This document shows, piece by piece, positions 54,015 to 62,637 of a DNA stretch of 64,000 nucleotides. This DNA is from Fulvivirga sp. (GTDB lineage: Bacteria; Bacteroidota; Bacteroidia; Cytophagales; Cyclobacteriaceae): positions 28,390 to 92,389 of the forward strand of contig JANQLQ010000049.1 in NCBI GenBank assembly GCA_028280565.1. Direction: 5' to 3'. The position numbers and the translations under genes were made by a program. The notes beneath the pieces are model-generated. The model made no database searches. It was not told where the DNA came from and was given only the letters and a program-made list of their open reading frames with translations. Each line of letters opens with the position of its first letter. Position 1 is the first letter of the stretch.

Positions 54015-55571
54015 ATGCGCTGCTGGGGTGATATTCTATTGACGGGGAAGGTGGCCTTCCTTTTAATGGTATTTACTTCGGGCTGTTCTATCCTTTCCTA
54101 CGGTCCGCCCAACTCACCGGAACCTAAACATGAGTTTCGCGCAGTTTGGATCGCTACCGTGGTAAATATCGATTGGCCTAGCGAGAAGACGCTTACCACC
54201 GCAGAACAACAGCGCGAGTTCATTGATATCCTGGCGTTTTATCAAGAGCTTAATTTTAACGCTGTGGTTGTCCAGGTCCGGGCTGCTGGTGACGCATTTT
54301 ATTCTTCGTCGTATGAGCCATGGTCAAAGTATTTGACCGGTGAGGAAGGGAGAGCGCCCGCCCCGTATTACGATCCACTGGAATGGATGATTGCCGAAGC
54401 TCACCAGCGTGGGTTCGAATTCCATGCTTGGTTCAACCCCTATCGCGCTACTTTTGATAAAGACACCCTTTCATTAGCCCCTAACCACGCTTTTAATGCA
54501 CATCGGCCTTGGGTAATAGAATACGGTAAGCGATTCTACTTTAATCCCGGGCTCCCCGAGGTGAGGCGGTACACTACCGATGTGATCATGGAAGTCGTAA
54601 ATCGGTATGATATAGACGGCGTTCATTTCGATGACTATTTCTATCCCTACAAAGTGAAAGGAGAGACGTTTGATGACAGCGCTGCTTTTACAAGTTATGG
54701 CACGGGTATGGGCCTTGAAGACTGGCGCCGGGCGAACGTAGATAGTTTGATCAAGAACATATCCGATAGCTTGCGCGCCGTAAAGCCATGGGTCCAATTC
54801 GGTATCAGCCCTTTCGGGGTTTGGAGAAATGCCTCCGTGGACTCGCTGGGTTCGGATACCCGGGCCGGTCAAACTACCTATGATGACCTGTATGCAGACC
54901 CGCTGAAATGGATGGAATACGATTGGATCGACAATGTTATCCCGCAATTGTATTGGAGTATGGATTACCCGCCGGCATCGCATCGTACATTGATAAAATG
55001 GTGGTCAGGTCAAGCGTACCAAGGGCATTTGTACGTAGGAAACGGGATCTATAAAGTCAAAAATAACAGCGATAAGGCCTGGCGTAAATATCGCGAGGTA
55101 TTGGATCAGCTCACCATGGCCAGGAATGAACCAGCAGTAAGCGGAAATGTTTTTTTTAGCGCTAGATCGCTCCGGGGTGAGCATGCACCATTAGCCAAAA
55201 AAATAAAAAGAAAAAAGTACCGTTACCCGGCGCTACCGCCTTCCTCCCCGTTCACCGGAAAAAGTACTGTGGATAGACCAGCAATACGCATGGCAAACTG
55301 GCAAGCACAGCCTGTTACTATCCATCTGAAACCACCTAATGAAGCTGTACGCTTTATGCTGGTATACGGGGCAAAGAAGAATAGAAAGCTGGACGTTCAA
55401 AACCCGCGCTCGATCATGCTGAAAAAATACATTGAAAGTGGTCCAGGTGTTATCGTTTCATTAGATAAAAAGAGGTTGAAAGGGCTAGGTCAATTAGCAT
55501 TTACCTTTATTGATAAGTACGGTAAAGAAAGTACCCCGGTGGTATTGCCAATAGGACATAACGTGAACTAA
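54015..55571 (+). CDS. GH10-like lipoprotein glycosidase (GHL10, YngK-like)
   Basis: A 518-residue lipoprotein with a lipobox ending VFTSGCS near residue 24. The catalytic-fold region starts HEFRAVWIATVVNIDWPS and continues with LNFNAVVVQVRAAGDAFY, YDPLEWMIAEAHQRGFEFHAWF then NPYRA, RYDIDGVHFDDYFYPY and GISPFGVWRN, all hallmarks of the GHL10/DUF187 family of TIM barrels. Family members are thought to cleave peptidoglycan or related glycans (for example denuded glycan strands); the exact substrate here is not known. It begins 9 bases after the nagB-type gene. The cell-envelope location fits the first step of muropeptide recycling. Confidence 0.85.
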   Translation: MRCWGDILLTGKVAFLLMVFTSGCSILSYGPPNSPEPKHEFRAVWIATVVNIDWPSEKTLTTAEQQREFIDILAFYQELNFNAVVVQVRAAGDAFYSSSYEPWSKYLTGEEGRAPAPYYDPLEWMIAEAHQRGFEFHAWFNPYRATFDKDTLSLAPNHAFNAHRPWVIEYGKRFYFNPGLPEVRRYTTDVIMEVVNRYDIDGVHFDDYFYPYKVKGETFDDSAAFTSYGTGMGLEDWRRANVDSLIKNISDSLRAVKPWVQFGISPFGVWRNASVDSLGSDTRAGQTTYDDLYADPLKWMEYDWIDNVIPQLYWSMDYPPASHRTLIKWWSGQAYQGHLYVGNGIYKVKNNSDKAWRKYREVLDQLTMARNEPAVSGNVFFSARSLRGEHAPLAKKIKRKKYRYPALPPSSPFTGKSTVDRPAIRMANWQAQPVTIHLKPPNEAVRFMLVYGAKKNRKLDVQNPRSIMLKKYIESGPGVIVSLDKKRLKGLGQLAFTFIDKYGKESTPVVLPIGHNVN

Positions 55572-55582
55572 AAATAATAGGT

Positions 55583-56062
55583 ATGCAAGATATGTTGGTG
55601 AGACTCACGGACCTTCCTCATACCCGTGAGCTGGAAGAGAGTTTAGCAAAGCAGGGGGTTGTGTTTAGGAGACCGATCGCTCCTGAAAAAAGAATATTAG
55701 TAGAATGGACCAAGGCTAACTTTAGCGACTACTGGGCCAGTGAGATGGATGTGGCCTTTTCGCACCATCCCGTAACCTGTTTCGTAGCCCAATCCGAGGG
55801 TCAACCCGTGGGTTTTTCGTGCTATGAAACTACCTCCAAGAATTTCTTCGGACCTACCGGTGTGCTTCCTGCCTATCGGGGCATCGGTATTGGTAAGGTG
55901 TTATTGATTAAAGCTTTAATGTCTTTGAGGGCATTGGGCTATGCGTATGCCGTTATCGGTGGTGTCGGCCCTGCCGCTTATTATCAAAAAGTAGTAGGGG
56001 CCGTGATCATCGAAGGGTCTGGGCGAAGCGTGTACCAGGACTTATTAAGGAAAGATGGCTAA
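55583..56062 (+). CDS. GNAT-family N-acetyltransferase
   Basis: A 159-residue protein with the GNAT acetyl-CoA-binding segment: VGFSCYETTSKNFFGPTGVLP, then AYRGIGIGKVLLIKALMSLRA (the Q/RxxGxG/A loop) and AVIGGVGPAAYYQKVVG. The substrate is unknown. It sits between the GH10-like gene (12-base gap) and the AmpG-like permease gene (8-base overlap), so it is part of the same operon. It could acetylate an amino sugar or a peptide amine in the recycling pathway; this is inference from context only. Confidence 0.82.
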   Translation: MQDMLVRLTDLPHTRELEESLAKQGVVFRRPIAPEKRILVEWTKANFSDYWASEMDVAFSHHPVTCFVAQSEGQPVGFSCYETTSKNFFGPTGVLPAYRGIGIGKVLLIKALMSLRALGYAYAVIGGVGPAAYYQKVVGAVIIEGSGRSVYQDLLRKDG

Positions 56063-57323
56063 AGCCAAACCCATTACTCCTTGGGCATGGGTGCCCTCTT
56101 TGTACTTCGCCGAAGGGCTGCCTTACATTATTGTTACAGCGCTTTCGGTAGTCATGTACAAGCGATTGAACTTGGGGAATGCTGAAATTGCCCTGTATAC
56201 CAGTTGGCTTTACCTGCCTTGGGTGATCAAACCTTTTTGGAGCCCCATTGTAGATTTAAAAAGTACAAAAAGGAAATGGTTTTTAGTGCTTCAATTGATT
56301 TTAGCGCTAACGATCTTGGGGGTGGCAATTTCTTTACGGCTCAATGCCTGGCTTTCGTTCAGTTTATTTTTCTTTTGGCTCGCAGCTTTTAGTTCTGCAA
56401 CCCACGATATTGCCGCCGACGGTTTCTATATGATCGGGTTAAAGGAGAAGCAACAATCCTTTTTTATCGGGGTGAGAAGTACTTTTTACCGTATAGCCCT
56501 TATTACCGGGCAAGGGCTTATTGTCATCCTGGCAGGTCATTTTGAAGAATCTTACCAAGATAACCACAAAGCTTGGTCAATTACGTTGTTATGGGTAGCG
56601 GCAGGTATGTTTTTACTTACGGCTTATAATTTCATAGCTGTACCGAGAAAAGAGGCTGCAGTGCCGATGAAAGGGAATCCCTTGAAAGGTTTTTTCGAGG
56701 TGTTCATCTCCTTTTTTCAAAAAAAGGAGATTGTTGTGGCCATAGGCTACATCCTCTTGTACCGGCTAGGGGAGTCTCAATTGGTGAAGATGGCTTCCCC
56801 GTTTTTGTTAGATACTCGGCAGCGTGGCGGGTTGGAACTGTCTACCCAGCAAGTGGGGTTTATTTATGGGACCCTCGGTTTCATAGCCTTGTCGTTAGGA
56901 GGGATTTTAGGAGGCTTCTTGATCTCCCGGGATGGACTTGGAAAATGGATATGGAAAATGGCATTAACATTGAATCTACCCAATATTTTGTACGTGTTGC
57001 TGGCCTATTTTCAGCCGCAGGCCGTAGGATGGGTAATGGGGGCCGTGGTAGTAGAGCAGTTTGGCTACGGGTTTGGGTTTACTTCTTTTATGCTGTATCT
57101 GATCTTCTTAGCAGAAGGAGAGACCAAAACCGCCCACTATGCCATTGCCACCGGGTTGATGGCCTTAGGTATGATGGTGCCGGGCATGGTGAGTGGCTAT
57201 TTACAAGAATGGATGGGATATAGGTTTTTCTTCGCTTGGGTGATGGTGGCGGCATTGCCAGGCATTTACATGATCAAATTTTTGACCTATCCAAGTGAAT
57301 ATGGCAAGCAAGAAAACGGGTAA
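56055..57323 (+). CDS. MFS permease, AmpG-like (muropeptide importer)
   Basis: A 422-residue protein with about 12 membrane segments. Its first residues (PSLYFAEGLPYIIVTALSVV), then LYTSWLYLPWVIKPFWSPIVD and ATHDIAADGFYM, are AmpG-family hallmarks: the EGxP motif, the KPFW motif and the DIAxDG motif. AmpG imports anhydro-muropeptides (GlcNAc-anhydroMurNAc-peptides) from the periplasm in Gram-negative bacteria. It overlaps the GNAT gene by eight bases and is two bases from the NagZ-like gene, giving a logical import-then-cleave order. Confidence 0.85.
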   Translation: MAKAKPITPWAWVPSLYFAEGLPYIIVTALSVVMYKRLNLGNAEIALYTSWLYLPWVIKPFWSPIVDLKSTKRKWFLVLQLILALTILGVAISLRLNAWLSFSLFFFWLAAFSSATHDIAADGFYMIGLKEKQQSFFIGVRSTFYRIALITGQGLIVILAGHFEESYQDNHKAWSITLLWVAAGMFLLTAYNFIAVPRKEAAVPMKGNPLKGFFEVFISFFQKKEIVVAIGYILLYRLGESQLVKMASPFLLDTRQRGGLELSTQQVGFIYGTLGFIALSLGGILGGFLISRDGLGKWIWKMALTLNLPNILYVLLAYFQPQAVGWVMGAVVVEQFGYGFGFTSFMLYLIFLAEGETKTAHYAIATGLMALGMMVPGMVSGYLQEWMGYRFFFAWVMVAALPGIYMIKFLTYPSEYGKQENG

Positions 57324-57325
57324 CT

Positions 57326-58951
57326 ATGGAGAATAACCAAACCTTATCCCAGCAGCAGAAGGTAGGACAGCTGTTTTTCCCTGCGGCGTTCATTAATGAC
57401 TCCGATGAGAACATCAAAACGCTGGAAAGATTGATTCGTGAATGTTGGATCGGGGGGCTTACCTTTTTTCACAGTCCTCAAATGGCGGCTACTAACTATG
57501 AAAAACGACGTGACATTCCCCGTAATGATGAAAGTTGCCAAAGGTTAAAGGAACTCATCCAGCACTATCAAAGTGTGGCCAACTATCCACTACTGGTGAG
57601 CATCGACGCTGAATGGGGACTAGCCATGCGGGTGGAAAACGCGGAGCAGTACCCCTATGCGCTCTCGCTAGGAGCCTCGCAGGATCCTTACCTGGTCTTT
57701 GAGACCGGCGAAGCGGTGGCGAAAGACCTTAAAGCCGTAGGTATTCATCTCAACTTAGCCCCTGTATTGGACATCAACCTTGATCCTGCCAACCCTGTTA
57801 TCGGGTACCGGTCTTTCGGGCAAGACAAGCAAAGAGTGGCAAAGTTAGCACTGGCATTTTATCGTGGGCTGCGGTCGGTTGGTATTTTAGGTTGCGCCAA
57901 GCACTTCCCGGGGCATGGCGATACGGCGGTAGACTCCCACCTAGGGCTGCCTGTTATTCGTAAATCCAGTAAGGAACTGTTTGAACAAGACTTATTCCCT
58001 TTTGTAGAAGCCATAGAATTAGGCATTGATTGTGTTATGCCCGGGCACCTGGCCGTGCCAGCATTGAACGAAGGACAAATTTTGCCCTCTTCACTATCCA
58101 AAAGCGTGGTTACCGGCCTTTTAAGAGATCACCTGGGCTATGAAGGCGTTGTCATAACGGATGCGTTGAATATGAAAGCAGTAGCGGATAGGTTTGAACA
58201 CCCCGGTGAGCTTGAACTTGCCGCACTGGATGCAGGTAATGATGTACTGTCATTTTCATCAAATATTCCTGCGGCCATCGAACTTATTTCGCAGCGATAC
58301 CCTTCTGAGCAGTTGGAGCGAAGCTTTACTCGGGTGGATCAGCTTAAACATAAGGCGGGCTTGTTCAACTCCCCGCCTCGAAAAGATAGGGCAGCTTCTT
58401 CTAGTCCCCAAGATCCACAAACGTTGAGGGAGCAACTGGCGCTATCGATCATCACAATTGTCAAGAAGGGTACGCTCATTTCAGCCGGTGGGTCAGAAAA
58501 AGTTGCCTGTGTTAGTGTCTACAAACCCACGAAGCAAGCGGTCTTTTGCAAAATTATATCAGCTTTTAAGAGTATACCCATATATGAGATGGTCCAGTTT
58601 TCAAGGGGAAACGGCATGATCTTACAAGAATCACTAGGCCAGTACGAACGTATAATTATTGCTCTTTATGTCCCGAGTGTAAAGCCTATGAATAAGTTTG
58701 GAATGTCACAAAGTTTCCTGGACTGGCTGACCGTAATGATGCGAAAGAAAAGAATAGATCTCGTGATATTTGGTAATCCATATTCCTTACGGCATATTAA
58801 CTTTGAATTAGCCGGGCAAGTGATCCTGGCCTATCAAGATCTAAAAGAGTTCGAAAAGAAGGCCGCTGAGTATCTTTTTGGTAAGGTGGAGGTCAATGGA
58901 AAGTTACCTGTAACAATAGATGAAACAGCAGCTGGCGAGGGCCAGGGATAA
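57326..58951 (+). CDS. GH3-family beta-N-acetylhexosaminidase (NagZ-like)
   Basis: A 541-residue glycosidase. The GH3 N-domain contains LLVSIDAEWGLAMRV (substrate site), GIHLNLAPVLDINLDP, CAKHFPGHGDTAVDSHLGLP near 192-211 (the KHFPGHGDT loop with the His/Asp dyad of NagZ) and GVVITDALNMKAVADRF near 278-294, whose aspartate is the expected nucleophile. A C-terminal domain of about 180 residues follows, as in longer Bacteroidota members. It cleaves GlcNAc from GlcNAc-anhydroMurNAc. The lack of a signal peptide supports cytoplasmic action after AmpG import. Confidence 0.9.
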   Translation: MENNQTLSQQQKVGQLFFPAAFINDSDENIKTLERLIRECWIGGLTFFHSPQMAATNYEKRRDIPRNDESCQRLKELIQHYQSVANYPLLVSIDAEWGLAMRVENAEQYPYALSLGASQDPYLVFETGEAVAKDLKAVGIHLNLAPVLDINLDPANPVIGYRSFGQDKQRVAKLALAFYRGLRSVGILGCAKHFPGHGDTAVDSHLGLPVIRKSSKELFEQDLFPFVEAIELGIDCVMPGHLAVPALNEGQILPSSLSKSVVTGLLRDHLGYEGVVITDALNMKAVADRFEHPGELELAALDAGNDVLSFSSNIPAAIELISQRYPSEQLERSFTRVDQLKHKAGLFNSPPRKDRAASSSPQDPQTLREQLALSIITIVKKGTLISAGGSEKVACVSVYKPTKQAVFCKIISAFKSIPIYEMVQFSRGNGMILQESLGQYERIIIALYVPSVKPMNKFGMSQSFLDWLTVMMRKKRIDLVIFGNPYSLRHINFELAGQVILAYQDLKEFEKKAAEYLFGKVEVNGKLPVTIDETAAGEGQG

Positions 58952-58998
58952 TACTCTACCATAGCCTTGACGCGGCACTAACAATAAATAGTGATACA

Positions 58999-59673
58999 AT
59001 GAATACAAACGAAGTGCTAGAGTCATGGCAGGTCAATGCCGCAGAATGGATCAAAACACTTGAGGGGGGTAATATTGCTTCAAGGAAGGTCACAAACCCA
59101 GCTATTTTCGATACTATAAAAGACTTCCAGCCCTCGAGTATACTGGACTTGGGGTGTGGAGAAGGCTGGCTTACCCGTACACTGAATCAAACTGGAATAA
59201 AAGCTGTGGGCATCGACGGTACTAACCCACTCATAGAAGTTGCCAAAAGCAAAGGAGGGGGTGATTTTTTCGTCCAGTCCTATGAAGAGATCCTCTATGG
59301 GAAAAAGGTGATGGGGGCTCCATATGAGGCAGTAGTTTTTAACTTCTGTTTATACCTAAAAGAGGAAACGCCCGCGCTGTTGACGAACATATCGTCTTTT
59401 TTAGAAGGGCGAAAGCTGGTTTTTATACAAACTCTTCATCCCTACTTTGCCATCACGCAAGGGATAGACTACAGGGATCAGTGGCTAGATGATGCCTGGA
59501 AGGGACTACATGGAGGCTTTACATCACCCCACCGTTGGTATTACCGGACGATGGCTGGATGGATGGAGACGATTGCTGATAGCGGGCTAAAGGTCCTGTC
59601 CATTGAAGAGCCACTTGTTCCGGGGGGTACCCGGCCTGCCTCTGTCATTTTTACGTTGACCAGCATTTCATGA
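58999..59673 (+). CDS. Class I SAM-dependent methyltransferase
   Basis: A 224-residue protein with SAM motif I SSILDLGCGEGWLTRTL near residues 45-61, AVGIDGTNPLIEVAK (motif II), and a later FNFCLYLKEE and FIQTLHPYF typical of motif III regions. The substrate is unknown. It overlaps anmK by four bases (ATGA), so it is co-translated with the recycling genes, but there is no obvious methylation step in that pathway; it may be an unrelated passenger. Composition matches the neighbours. Confidence 0.82.
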   Translation: MNTNEVLESWQVNAAEWIKTLEGGNIASRKVTNPAIFDTIKDFQPSSILDLGCGEGWLTRTLNQTGIKAVGIDGTNPLIEVAKSKGGGDFFVQSYEEILYGKKVMGAPYEAVVFNFCLYLKEETPALLTNISSFLEGRKLVFIQTLHPYFAITQGIDYRDQWLDDAWKGLHGGFTSPHRWYYRTMAGWMETIADSGLKVLSIEEPLVPGGTRPASVIFTLTSIS

Positions 59674-60746
59674 TCAACGACAGTTACCGAGTAATTGGCT
59701 TAATGTCAGGCACTTCACTGGATGGCTTGGATATCGCCTTTTGCAGTTTTGAGTTCGACGGGGAGCAGTGGTCCTTTCAGCTTGAGGCATCAAAAAGTGT
59801 GTCCTATGAAGGCTCCCTTAGGAAACGTTTACAGCAGGGTGTGGAATTGTCATCTTTGGAGCTTTTAGGGCTGGACCGGGAGTATGGGGTGTGGCTGGGC
59901 CAGCAGGTGGATGCATTTGTGCGAGAAAACCAAGTGCAAGCGGATTTTGTGGCGAGTCATGGTCATACGGTGTTCCATCAACCTTGGAAGGACATCACGT
60001 ACCAGGTAGGTTCAGGCCAATGGCTGGCCAATGCCTGCGGGCTGGAAGTGGTATGCGATTTTCGGACCAAGGATGTGTCACTCGGCGGCCAGGGAGCCCC
60101 GCTAGTACCGATCGGTGACAAGTATCTCTTCCCGGGATATGATTTTTGCCTGAACCTCGGGGGCATTGCCAACGTGTCCTTTACGGAAAAAGGTGATCGC
60201 CTCGCCTATGACATTGGTATTGCCAATATGCTCCTGAACTATTTGGCCGGTCAATTGGGAAAAACGTATGATCGTGACGGTCAACACGCGGCTGCCGGCA
60301 CATGTGAAAAGCAACTTTTTGACGAACTCAACGGCCTTTCTTACTATGCAGCGCCTTACCCGAAATCCACGGGTTACGAATGGTTTTTCGAGGAGATCTT
60401 GCCGCTGATCAAAAAAAGCCCTTCGTCCGTGGCTGATAAACTGAATACTTCCGTGCATCACATCGCTTACCAGGTGGCCCGGGCCATTCAAAAGTCTCGT
60501 AAGGACGGCAAGGTCTTGGTGACTGGGGGAGGAGCTCGCAATATCTTTTTGATCGAGACTTTACGTCATTACTTGCAAGATGCTTTCGAGGTGATCGTGC
60601 CGGAAGGTTCGATCATAGATTTTAAAGAGGCGATCGTTTTTGCTTTTATGGGCGTATTAAAAAAACGCCACGAGGTAAACTGCCTTCGATCTGTGACAGG
60701 AGCGCTAAAAGATAGTAGCTCAGGGGTAATATTTACCCCCTCCTAG
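59670..60746 (+). CDS. anmK: Anhydro-N-acetylmuramic acid kinase AnmK
   Basis: A 358-residue kinase of the ASKHA superfamily. Motifs: IGLMSGTSLDGLDIAFC near residues 9-25, FVASHGHTVFHQP near 89-101, VCDFRTKDVSLGGQGAPLVP near 126-145, CLNLGGIANVSF and VLVTGGGARNIFLIETL near 283-299. It cleaves the 1,6-anhydro bond and phosphorylates to give MurNAc-6-phosphate. It closes the operon after AmpG-like and NagZ-like genes, completing most of the muropeptide recycling route; a MurQ etherase was not seen. Its stop codon TAG (60744-60746) lies at the left edge of a repeat of about 275 bases. Confidence 0.95.
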   Translation: MINDSYRVIGLMSGTSLDGLDIAFCSFEFDGEQWSFQLEASKSVSYEGSLRKRLQQGVELSSLELLGLDREYGVWLGQQVDAFVRENQVQADFVASHGHTVFHQPWKDITYQVGSGQWLANACGLEVVCDFRTKDVSLGGQGAPLVPIGDKYLFPGYDFCLNLGGIANVSFTEKGDRLAYDIGIANMLLNYLAGQLGKTYDRDGQHAAAGTCEKQLFDELNGLSYYAAPYPKSTGYEWFFEEILPLIKKSPSSVADKLNTSVHHIAYQVARAIQKSRKDGKVLVTGGGARNIFLIETLRHYLQDAFEVIVPEGSIIDFKEAIVFAFMGVLKKRHEVNCLRSVTGALKDSSSGVIFTPS

Positions 60747-61018
60747 TATTACTTTTTCATGTTCAATTATCTAATAAACAGGCATTTAATGATAGAGAGG
60801 CCGGTTAGGCATCCTTATCAAAAACAACAAAACCTTCTTTATCGTCATTCCTGCCGGCCTTGCAGGGTGAGCGATGCGCGAGAGCATGAACCTGCTGTGT
60901 CGTTGAACGTAAACCTTTTTTTTAAGTGTGCTGGGTTTTGTTTCACGACTTCACAGATTCCTTGTCACGCCTAGCCCAACGCACAGGCTGCAAGCAATGA
61001 CGATGTTAGGAAGTAAGG
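60743..61018 (+). repeat. Intergenic repeat of about 275 bases, copy A
   Basis: It shares the layout of 63726-64000. A CTAGTAxTACTTTxTCA start leads, after about 100 bases of lower similarity, into a 160-base core (60843-61002 here, 63827-63986 in copy B) that is very similar. The core begins CGTCATTCCTGCCGGCCTTG and ends CAAGCAATGACG, so its ends are inverted (CGTCATTCC / GGAATGACG type). It has no transposase and looks like a MITE-type or large palindromic repeat. The left edge covers the anmK stop codon. Confidence 0.7.
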
Positions 61019-61539
61019 ATGACCGTTATATTTATGGTATTAGGATCGATTTAGACAGAAATGTTAATGGCCATTCCTTTCTTTCCGGCGAGTAAAAGGA
61101 TGGAGGTCATAAGCCTAATGATCAATAACTTAAAATCTGGCAAAGCCGTACTAGTGCTACTTTGTCACCTTCAACGTTTTAGTAATCCATTATTTAACTA
61201 TAAAAGTCAGCTTAGGGCATTATTCAGTCCATAGTATTGAGTCATGAGTATTGAGTGGTAAGTCCGTAGAGACTGTAGAACTTAGCGTCTAAATTTTACT
61301 ATGAAATGAAAACCTGTTATGCTGTCGGTTCCCTATTTCCCGGCGTTTTTGAGGTGAAAAAGGCCCGTTTGGCCGGAAGCATGGTCTACGGTTGTGGTGC
61401 AACTAATACCCTTCGGAAAGAAAACAAATTTCACTACTTGCCCGTAGCCTACTCAAGACTAAAGACTCACGACTCAATACTTTAACCTAGTAAAGCAGTA
61501 CTAGGCTCACGATACTTCGTATCTGCGTTCTTTCAAAAC
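60747..61539. other. Intergenic region of about 790 bases rich in repeats
   Basis: No gene was seen. It holds repeat copy A, a partial third start of the same repeat near 61151-61175 (CTAGTGCTACTTTGTCACCT), and an inverted-repeat unit without a gene (61233-61481). Several short hairpins occur, for example near 61360-61380. It separates the recycling operon from the LysR-like gene, which is on the opposite strand. Confidence 0.5.
61233..61481. repeat. Inverted-repeat-bounded unit without a gene
   Basis: The left arm (61233-61256, AGTATTGAGTCATGAGTATT then GAGT) and the right arm (61451-61481, ending GACTCAATACT) are inverted and match at about 21 of 24 positions at the outer ends. They enclose 194 bases without an open frame. 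The arms are short tandem runs of GAGTATT-like units, similar in style to the AAATCAG runs at the four-helix-bundle cassette. Confidence 0.55.
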
Positions 61540-62439
61540 CTAGGCTTTGTACATCCCGGAAATATTCCGCTTCAGGTGGTTAATAAAATTATCGAGGTAT
61601 TGGGGTTGTTCAGGACGTTTCAGCGTAATCGCATACCAACTTCTAAACAGCCCCTTTTTTGTTACCGGTATGAGCGCTAGGTGGTTTGAATGAAGGTACG
61701 GCTGAATGATCCATGTAGCAAACACCTTAACCCCCATCCGGGCTTTGATCATTTCCACTGCTGCCTCCGTGATCTGCATGGCTGTCACCTTTTTAGGCCG
61801 AATCCCGGCTGGAATAAGGACTTGTCGAAACAGCGTGGTAGACTCTAAAGGATAAGAATGGATCAGGACATGCTCGTCCGCAAAATCTCCGGGTTTAATG
61901 TATTTTTTTTTCGTCCAAGGATGATCTGTGGGTACTACGGCCATCATTTCATCGGTAAACAGCTGGACCGGTTGGATATTTGGATTATCCACCTGCCCAC
62001 TTACAATAGCCACATCCAACTTACCTTCCAGGATGTATTTAACCGGCTCGTTATTAGTTTCAGGGAATATTTCTATTTCAACATTGGGGAATTCCTTATT
62101 AAAATCTGCCATAAGTGAAGGTAGCCAATGATAACATGTGTAACATTCCGTAGCTATCCTCACCGTGCCTGTGCCGCCGCTGATGTACTTCCTCACGGAA
62201 ACCTGTGCGTCATCCAACTCCTTCAAAATCTTTTCCGCTGATTCTAATACGATCTTACCAGCCCCCGTTAATACCAACTTTTTGTTGACCCTGTGGAATA
62301 GGGGAGCGCCAAGTTGGGTTTCAGCTTCTTTTAGTTGATGGCTAAGGGCAGATTGGGAGAGATACAATGTCTCCATAGCCTTAGTCAAGCTTCCTTTTTC
62401 AGCCACTTCTTTTACCAATCTTAAGTGTCTCAACTCCAT
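61540..62439 (-). CDS. LysR-family transcriptional regulator
   Basis: A 299-residue regulator. The N-terminal winged helix-turn-helix (ELRHLRLVKEVAEKGSLTKA, LSQSALSHQLKEAETQLGAP, LFHRVNKKLVLTGAGK) is the LysR hallmark. A linker helix leads to a substrate-binding domain (VRIATECYTCYHWLPSLMAD, KLDVAIVSGQVDNPNI, MMAVVPTDHPW). The divergent gene (62638) encodes an EamA exporter, with about 200 bases between them. That arrangement usually means LysR control of the transporter. The YTCYHWLP segment resembles MetR-type regulators, so a sulfur-amino-acid or related ligand is possible but speculative. Confidence 0.9.
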   Translation of the reverse strand: MELRHLRLVKEVAEKGSLTKAMETLYLSQSALSHQLKEAETQLGAPLFHRVNKKLVLTGAGKIVLESAEKILKELDDAQVSVRKYISGGTGTVRIATECYTCYHWLPSLMADFNKEFPNVEIEIFPETNNEPVKYILEGKLDVAIVSGQVDNPNIQPVQLFTDEMMAVVPTDHPWTKKKYIKPGDFADEHVLIHSYPLESTTLFRQVLIPAGIRPKKVTAMQITEAAVEMIKARMGVKVFATWIIQPYLHSNHLALIPVTKKGLFRSWYAITLKRPEQPQYLDNFINHLKRNISGMYKA

Positions 62440-62637
62440 AGGTCAGCAAGTTTCGGGTTTTAATAGACGTTAAACGCCCTTATCTTTAATTAGAAATTTT
62501 CATGAAAATAAGAAAATTAATTCATTCAATTCATGAAAAGAAAAGAAATCCATCCCGTTACATTCGAATATCGCGGTTGAGAACGGGTACATTACCTGGT
62601 TTTGAGCTTACTGTTTTTCATTAAATCGATAGATATT

